Of a stretch of 64,000 nt of DNA, positions 59,157-64,000 are shown piece after piece. The position numbers and the translations under genes were made by a program. The notes beneath the pieces were generated by a model. That model made no database searches. It saw nothing but the letters and a program-made list of their open reading frames with translations, and was not told the origin of the DNA. The stretch lies in contig NZ_JBDFMO010000001.1 of assembly GCF_047238305.1 (NCBI RefSeq), forward strand, positions 310,001 to 374,000, written 5' to 3'. This stretch comes from Ferdinandcohnia sp047238305 (GTDB taxonomy: Bacteria; Bacillota; Bacilli; Bacillales; Bacillaceae_L). The number at the start of each line of letters is the position of its first letter. Position 1 is the first letter of the stretch.

Positions 59157-59762
59157 ATGAAAAAGTTAGTACTGTTGACTATTTTGTTCGTATTGTTGGC
59201 GGCCTGTGGGAAACCAGATAAGGAAACCAGTTCTCAGCCGGAAGAACCAGTTAAGAGTGTGGTAAATGAGGCGGACTCTGGAAAGCCAAGTGAGAAAGCT
59301 GATGCGGAAGAAAGTAAAGAGACAAATGTTTCAGATGAAAGTGCGGATGCAGAGTCGCCGGATACTAGTGTCGAAGGATCATCGGAAAATAGTGCTCTTA
59401 AGGAGCAATATTTAAATGAACTCGCTGCGATTGAAGAAGAAATTGAAAACAAGCCTGAGGGTGAAACACAAATTGAGATGGAAGATATCGCTGCAGGAAT
59501 CTATGAAATATGGGACGGCGAACTTAATAAAATTTGGAAAGAACTAGAGAAACAACTTCCAACTGAAAAAATGGATAAACTGCGGGAAGATCAGCGTCAA
59601 TGGATTAAAGAGAAATATCGAATAGCAAGTGAAGAAGCCGCTCAATATGAAGGTGGCACCATGGAGCCTTTAGTTAAAGTAAACACACAAGCTCGTGTGA
59701 CCAAAGAAAGATGTTATGAATTAGTTAAAAAATATATGGACGGTGCGGAAAAAGTTGTGTAA
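59157..59762 (+). CDS. Lipoprotein with C-terminal LprI/DUF1311 (lysozyme-inhibitor-like) domain
   Basis: 201 residues. Signal peptide with lipobox LAAC (Cys about 18), then a long acidic Ser/Glu-rich linker (about 20-95). The C-terminal part (IYEIWDGELNKIWKELEKQLPTEKMDKLREDQRQWIKEK) is the helical LprI domain seen in lysozyme-inhibitor-like proteins, with WDxELNxxWKxL and LRxxQRxWIxxR-like motifs. It should sit on the outer face of the membrane. AAGGAG precedes the ATG. Function in Bacillus unclear. Confidence 0.8.
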   Translation: MKKLVLLTILFVLLAACGKPDKETSSQPEEPVKSVVNEADSGKPSEKADAEESKETNVSDESADAESPDTSVEGSSENSALKEQYLNELAAIEEEIENKPEGETQIEMEDIAAGIYEIWDGELNKIWKELEKQLPTEKMDKLREDQRQWIKEKYRIASEEAAQYEGGTMEPLVKVNTQARVTKERCYELVKKYMDGAEKVV

Positions 59763-59780
59763 ATAGGTTTCAAATCAATC

Positions 59781-59822
59781 CTCCTTGGCAAGAATTAGGA
59801 TAAATAATTTTTGCCAAGGAGG
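59781..59822. repeat. Inverted repeat ahead of the IS256 transposase
   Basis: CTCCTTGGCAA and TTGCCAAGGAG flank an AT-rich 19-base loop. The right arm is the transposase ribosome binding site (AAGGAGG), so folding can hide it and limit transposase translation. Confidence 0.6.
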
Positions 59823-59832
59823 TTTTTTCTAC

Positions 59833-61032
59833 ATGAAATTACCAAAGGAATTAATCAGAGAAATTGTAAAGGAACAAAAATTCACTAGTACCAATCAAAT
59901 CATGGAAACGATCAAAGAAATGTTTTCCGATGTATTGGAGGAAGTGCTCCAATGTGAAATTGATGAGCAACTGGGTTATGAAAAGCATCAACGTCGAAAT
60001 GATGGACCTAATAATTATCGAAATGGTTCAACAAAACGGAAACTAAAAACACAATTTGGTGAAGTTGAAGTAAATGTTCCTAGAGACAGAAATGGCTCGT
60101 ATGAGCCGCAAATTTTGGACAAATACCAAAGAAATGTGGACGGACTAGAAGAAAAGATTCTTTCCCTTTACGCTCATGGTATGTCTACAAGGGATATCAA
60201 GGAACAAGTCAAGGATCTCTATAATATTGAGATTTCCTCAGAGCTAGTTAGTAAGATTAGTGAAAAGATTATGCCACAAGTAAATGAGTGGCAGAGCCGT
60301 CCACTTGAAGCCTATTATCCTTTTATTTTTATGGATGCCATTCATTATAAAATTCGGGATAATCACCAAATTGTCTCGAAGGCAGCTTATGTTGTTTTGG
60401 GAATTAACAATGAAGGATATAAGGAAATATTGGGTATTTGGGTTGGTGGAAATGAAAGTAGTAAGTTTTGGTTAGGTGTGTTGAACGATTTGAAAACGAG
60501 AGGCGTTAAAACAGTTAATCTTTTCTGCGTAGATGGGCTTACAGGGTTTAGAGAGGCCATTCAAGCTGTGTATCCTTTCGCTAGTATTCAACGTTGTATC
60601 ATTCACCAGATTCGTTCAAGTACAAAATACGTTTCTTATAAACATTTAAAAGAATTTGTCGCTGACTTAAAATTAATCTATACTTCCATCAACGAGGAAT
60701 CGGGAATGGAAAGGCTCATAGAATTTAAAGAAAAATGGGGTAAAGAGTATCCATCTGCCGTAAAATCATGGGAAGAAAATTGGGATATTTTAGCTACCTT
60801 CTTTGCATATCCTCCAGAAATTAGGAGAATAATATATACTACGAATATTATCGAAGGACTACATCGTCAATTTAGGAAAGTGACAAAAACAAAGTCTATT
60901 TTTCCTAATGATGATAGTTTAAGAAAGATGCTTTATTTAGCATCTCAAAACATTACCAAAAAATGGACGATGCGTTACCGTAATTGGGACATGATCTTGA
61001 GCCAGCTTGAGATATTGAACCAAACATCATAA
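59833..61032 (+). mobile_element. IS256-family transposase (mutator type)
   Basis: 399 residues from the ATG at 59833 with AAGGAGG ahead (the frame could start at a TTG at 59785). IS256/Mutator DDE features: FPFASIQRCIIHQIRSS with the C/H segment, first Asp in YPFIFMDAIHYKIRD, second Asp in VNLFCVDGLTGFREA and Glu in IIYTTNIIEGLHRQFRK. The N-terminal region has MSTRDIKEQVKDLYNIEISSELVSKISEKI. The gene is intact. Terminal inverted repeats were not found by eye; hairpins lie on both sides (59781-59822 and from 61033). It is inserted between the lipoprotein gene and pdaA. Confidence 0.88.
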
Positions 61033-61051
61033 TTGGGGACTCTGTCCCCAA
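61033..61051. repeat. Perfect hairpin at the transposase stop
   Basis: TTGGGGAC-TCT-GTCCCCAA, overlapping the end of the transposase gene, with no T-run. It may be a REP-like element of another family or part of the IS end. Confidence 0.6.
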
Positions 61052-61074
61052 ACCCCTGAAGTTTAACGCATTTG

Positions 61075-61200
61075 TTTTCCCTAAAACGGACAAAAATAAC
61101 GGACAGATCAAGTCCGTCCGTTTTAGTGTAAAAACCATAAAACCGCTCAGGTTGCACTTCTGCATTGCCCTATCCTGTTTTATGGTAAAAGGCAATTATA
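61075..61200. repeat. Cluster of nested inverted repeats downstream of the IS256 gene
   Basis: CTAAAACGGAC and GTCCGTTTTAG enclose a second stem ACGGAC/GTCCGT. Next, ACCATAAAAC and GTTTTATGGT are 38 bases apart. GGCAAT and ATTGCC follow at about 61190-61217. The gene-free interval 61033-61340 consists mostly of these structures; no coding frame was supported in it. Confidence 0.5.
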
Positions 61201-61303
61201 GTATTGCCAGGTTATATTTTTTCATACCTATTATTTCTTGCCTTGCGAAGATTGTTGAATATTACTTACACAAGATTTTACGCAGACCCAATATATGTAA
61301 TCG

Positions 61304-61338
61304 AAAAAGGACTTAGACAGCCATTCTAAGTCCTTTTT
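61304..61338 (-). terminator. Strong terminator after pdaA
   Basis: AAAAAGGACTTAGA and TCTAAGTCCTTTTTT with a seven-base loop, directly after the pdaA stop; useful on either strand. Confidence 0.85.
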
Positions 61339-61340
61339 TG

Positions 61341-62150
61341 TCAGTCTAGGTCAAATAATAGCTCTTCCCTAATCGTTTTTTCCGCCATTAACTGATCTAA
61401 GCTTCGGAAGGTATAACCTTCTTCACGTAGGTCATCGATTACCTTTCCAAGCGCTTCGGCATTGTCCCTCGATACAGTATGTAGCAAAAGAATCGCACCT
61501 GGATGAATTTGCCTCATGATGTTGTTGTAAGCATACTCCCAACCTTTTTGGCTGTTGATATGCCAGTCGACGAAGGCAAGCGACCAGAATACATTTTGAT
61601 AACCAAGATTGTTGGATAAAGCTAATGTTCGTTCACTAAAAATACCTCGTGGCGGACGAAGATACGTCACATCTTGACCAGTTAGCTTTTTTGTTTCCTC
61701 CCGAACGGAATCTAATTCTTTTCGAAGTCGTTCGTCACTTACTCTTGTTAAATCCGGATGATACCATGAATGATTCCCAACGATATGCCCTTCTTTTGCC
61801 ATTCGTTTGACGAGATCAGCTTGATCTTTTAAATAATGCCCTGTGACGAAGAATGTCGCGGGAACCTTTTTCTCTTTTAGCACATCAAGGACTTTTTCGG
61901 TATAGCCGTTTTCATAGCCGTTATCAAACGTAAGGTAGATGTCTTTTTTTGAAGTATCCCCAATATAAAAAGCGCCATATTTTGCGAGTAGTTTATCATA
62001 CTCCTCACCTGCTGAGGCAGGTTCATGGTTTTTGCTCTTTTTGAAGCCCCAATGGATGGGTGTGTTAGAATAAGCTGCTGCAACCTGTGGAGCAACAGCC
62101 AATGAAAAGGTAACAGTCAAAAGAAGAAGTATGCCACAAAGCCTTTTCAA
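61341..62150 (-). CDS. pdaA: Delta-lactam-biosynthetic de-N-acetylase PdaA
   Basis: 269 residues from a TTG start with AGGAGG eight bases ahead. Signal peptide (MKRLCGILLLLTVTFSLAVAPQVAAA), then the NodB domain: YLTFDNGYENGYT (the TFDNGYEN form is typical of PdaA), GNHSWYHPDL, YLRPPRGIFSE and ILLLHTVSRDN near the end. It removes acetyl from muramic acid residues so that the cortex muramic delta-lactam can form, which the spore needs for germination. In B. subtilis pdaA is expressed in the forespore under SigG; minus-strand sequence ahead of this gene has a loose TGCATG/AAACTA pair compatible with that, not firm. Confidence 0.88.
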   Translation of the reverse strand: MKRLCGILLLLTVTFSLAVAPQVAAAYSNTPIHWGFKKSKNHEPASAGEEYDKLLAKYGAFYIGDTSKKDIYLTFDNGYENGYTEKVLDVLKEKKVPATFFVTGHYLKDQADLVKRMAKEGHIVGNHSWYHPDLTRVSDERLRKELDSVREETKKLTGQDVTYLRPPRGIFSERTLALSNNLGYQNVFWSLAFVDWHINSQKGWEYAYNNIMRQIHPGAILLLHTVSRDNAEALGKVIDDLREEGYTFRSLDQLMAEKTIREELLFDLD

Positions 62151-62299
62151 AAATAAAACCTCCTAAAACTCCGTTAGTAGTAGAGTTAGTTTTTACCACA
62201 TTAAGGGAGTTCATGCAGGAATAGATTGCCAAAATGTTTTGTTGGGGGTGGAAAAAAATTATGGGGTTGCTTGGTAATATCGGACACAACACTAAAAAA

Positions 62300-62323
62300 C
62301 CCGCTACGCCAAAACGTAACGGG
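62300..62323 (-). terminator. Terminator after fumA
   Basis: CCCGCTACG and CGTAACGGG with one mismatch around CCAAAA; TTTTTTAG on the minus strand, 14 bases past the fumA stop. Confidence 0.8.
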
Positions 62324-62336
62324 CACTAATCCATTT

Positions 62337-63869
62337 TTAAGCAAATACACGCTCTTTGAATTGTTCTAGTTTTTCTAATGAAGATTTGTCAACGTCCTCG
62401 TGTAGGCTGTTGCCATGTGAATCCATTGTCACAACGGCTGTGAAGCCTTCAACAGATAGATGCCACATCGCTTCAGGAATACCGAACTGCATGAGGTCAA
62501 CGCCATCAACAGACTTGATGCAGTCTGCATAATACTGGGCAGCTCCACCAATTGCATTTAAGTAAACTCCACCATGCTCCTTAAGTGCAGCAAGTGTCTT
62601 AGGTCCCATTCCACCTTTACCGATTACCGCACGGATTCCAAACTTTTTCATGATATCGCCTTGGTAAGGCTCCTCACGAATACTCGTTGTTGGACCAGCC
62701 GCTTTCACGTGCCAGTTGCCATCTTCATCCTTAAGCATAACGGGACCACAGTGGTAAATAATTTGACCATCTAAATCTACTGGTGCATCGTTTTCTGAAA
62801 GATGCTTATGGATAGCGTCACGACCTGTGTACATGCGACCATTGATTCGCACTACATCCCCAACTTTAAGCTCACGAATTTGTTCTTCAGTGATTGGTGC
62901 TTGAAGCACAACTTCACGCGTTTCAGCTTTTACTTCTTGCACTTCTTCTTGTTCTTTTGAGAAATCAATTTCTTCTCCATCTTGGTATAACCACTCATTA
63001 ATGTCACCTGTTTCTGCATCAAGAGTGACACCTAGACGCCGATATGCCCAACAGTTGTACGCAACAGATACGAAGAAGCTTGCTGGAATACGGTGCATGA
63101 CGCCCACTTTACAACCAAGTAGAGTTGTTTCACCGCCGAAGCCCATTGTTCCGATTCCAAGCTTATTCGCATTTTCCATCACATATTCTTCAAGCTTGCG
63201 AAGATCTTCGTTTGGATTTTCATCCTCAACTGAGCGGAAAAGCTGTTCTTTCGCTAACTCGTAGCCTGACGTACGGTCTCCACCGATACCAACACCGATG
63301 AAACCTGCACTACAGCCTTGGCCTTGAGCTTGATATACAGAGTGCATGATACACTTACGAATGCCATCTAAGTCACGTCCAGCACGACCAAGTCCTTCTA
63401 ATTCACATGGTAAGCTGTATTGAATATTTTTATTTTCACATCCGCCACCTTTTAAAATAAGGCGAACATCGATGTAATCCTTTTCCCATTGTTCAAACTT
63501 AATTACTGGCACACCTTCGCCAAGGTTGTCCCCACTGTTTTTACCAGTTAATGAGTCAACTGCGTTTGGACGTAGCTTTCCGTCCTTTGTTGCTTCAACA
63601 ATTGCTTCGCGAATAGCCGCTTTAATTTTTAATTGGTTCACCCCAACAGGCGTTTTCACTTTAAAAGTTGGTAGACCTGTATCCTGACAGATTGGTGAAA
63701 CGTTTACGTCTGCCATTGAAATATTGTTGGTGATGGTTGAAAGAGACATAGCAGCACGAGTACCGGCACTTTCACTCGCCTTTGCACGAGCAACCGCTCT
63801 ACGTACATCCTTTGGAAGTCTTGTTGATGTCTCTACAATTAACTTGTACATACTTTGTTGTAGCTTATC
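62337..63869 (-). CDS. fumA: Class I (iron-sulfur) fumarate hydratase
   Basis: 510 residues from the ATG at 63869 with AAAGGGGA ahead; the frame is open to 63926 but without a ribosome site. Class I fumarase pattern: VSPICQDTGLPTF, LKGGGCENKN and AQGQGCSAGFIGVGIGGDRTSGY supply the three cluster Cys and the substrate pocket; the C-terminal half (from VGDVVRINGRMYTGRDA) is the beta domain with GKGGMGPKT and the EVDKSSLEKL-type tail. It interconverts fumarate and malate in the TCA cycle. A cre-like site at 63960-63973 lies about 90 bp upstream. Confidence 0.9.
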   Translation of the reverse strand, partial: DKLQQSMYKLIVETSTRLPKDVRRAVARAKASESAGTRAAMSLSTITNNISMADVNVSPICQDTGLPTFKVKTPVGVNQLKIKAAIREAIVEATKDGKLRPNAVDSLTGKNSGDNLGEGVPVIKFEQWEKDYIDVRLILKGGGCENKNIQYSLPCELEGLGRAGRDLDGIRKCIMHSVYQAQGQGCSAGFIGVGIGGDRTSGYELAKEQLFRSVEDENPNEDLRKLEEYVMENANKLGIGTMGFGGETTLLGCKVGVMHRIPASFFVSVAYNCWAYRRLGVTLDAETGDINEWLYQDGEEIDFSKEQEEVQEVKAETREVVLQAPITEEQIRELKVGDVVRINGRMYTGRDAIHKHLSENDAPVDLDGQIIYHCGPVMLKDEDGNWHVKAAGPTTSIREEPYQGDIMKKFGIRAVIGKGGMGPKTLAALKEHGGVYLNAIGGAAQYYADCIKSVDGVDLMQFGIPEAMWHLSVEGFTAVVTMDSHGNSLHEDVDKSSLEKLEQFKERVFA

Positions 63870-63959
63870 CATCTGTATTCCCCTTTCCCTTATATCCCCG
63901 ATATTATCTATAATCACAATTTTCATTATACTCCTAGAAGTTTTTTTCGGAAAGGGATT

Positions 63960-63973
63960 TGCAAACGATTCCA
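63960..63973. promoter_or_regulatory. cre-like site ahead of fumA
   Basis: TGCAAACGATTCCA fits the catabolite-responsive consensus TGWNANCGNTNNCA with one mismatch (C at W). Its place upstream of a TCA-cycle gene makes CcpA control plausible. Confidence 0.35.
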
Positions 63974-64000
63974 GTTTTTATTCTTTTATTAAATTCACCC

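Noticed and set aside
60953..61195. Short minus-strand ORFs behind the transposase gene
   Set aside because: They overlap the transposase end and hairpin-rich sequence and have no ribosome sites.

Overview
The window is a stretch of low-GC chromosome from an endospore-forming member of the Bacillaceae (Bacillus sensu lato). Strong AGGAGG-type ribosome binding sites, U-tailed hairpin terminators, a PdaA-type spore-cortex deacetylase, a Spo0E-like protein, DUF1456, BrnQ and a YtrA-like GntR/ABC operon all fit this. The species cannot be fixed from the sequence alone. Most genes lie on the minus strand.

Layout. 1-2.2 kb: the 5' part of a secreted GH3 glycosidase with GC-rich, foreign-looking codon use, behind a triplicated Shine-Dalgarno segment. 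2.4-9.3 kb: creatininase-family hydrolase, GPH-type sugar symporter and AraC regulator, then speG, a coiled-coil protein and a membrane-anchored C39-like peptidase. 9.7-25 kb: nine consecutive minus-strand signalling genes (PAS-GGDEF-EAL-PilZ, Spo0E-like, CheY-like, HPt-REC-GGDEF-REC, CheY-like, histidine kinase-REC, REC-GGDEF-EAL-LuxR, hybrid kinase with two RECs, CheR). Together they can make, break and sense cyclic di-GMP and exchange phosphoryl groups. 26-31.5 kb: a tiny Arg/Phe/Gly protein, nucleotidyltransferase, DUF1456, EamA, BrnQ, TruA.

31.5-46 kb is a rearranged region. A nif3-truA cassette is present twice with reciprocal decay. There are two TetR/alcohol dehydrogenase divergent pairs, a third partial ADH copy, a seven-unit 52-bp tandem repeat, an rlmD-like remnant, and at least six copies of a REP-like hairpin (arms GGGCCAGACCCCC/GGGGGTCTGGCCC or close variants), several of which sit at gene breakpoints. 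A YtrA-type ABC operon, a DUF4386/AraC pair, a ParE/Phd toxin-antitoxin and a replication-like HTH protein are interspersed.

46-54 kb looks like a defence island: a two-gene DUF4297-like nuclease plus SMC/DUF2326-like ATPase on the plus strand, convergent with an unknown membrane-type protein, a Shedu nuclease, a TIGR04141/DUF6119-like protein and an Mrr nuclease whose N-terminus is cut off at a REP element. 54-64 kb returns to housekeeping and cell-envelope genes: RlmD/TrmA-type methyltransferase with an AlkA-type glycosylase (a pairing like B. subtilis yfjO-yfjP), cupin, paired SMR transporters behind a structured repeat, a LprI-domain lipoprotein, an IS256-family transposase, pdaA and a class I fumarase.

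The strongest leads are the dense c-di-GMP/phosphorelay cluster, the two-gene nuclease-ATPase system beside Shedu, and the association of REP hairpins with partial gene duplications. Domain calls were made by eye from translated sequence and have not been checked by database search.
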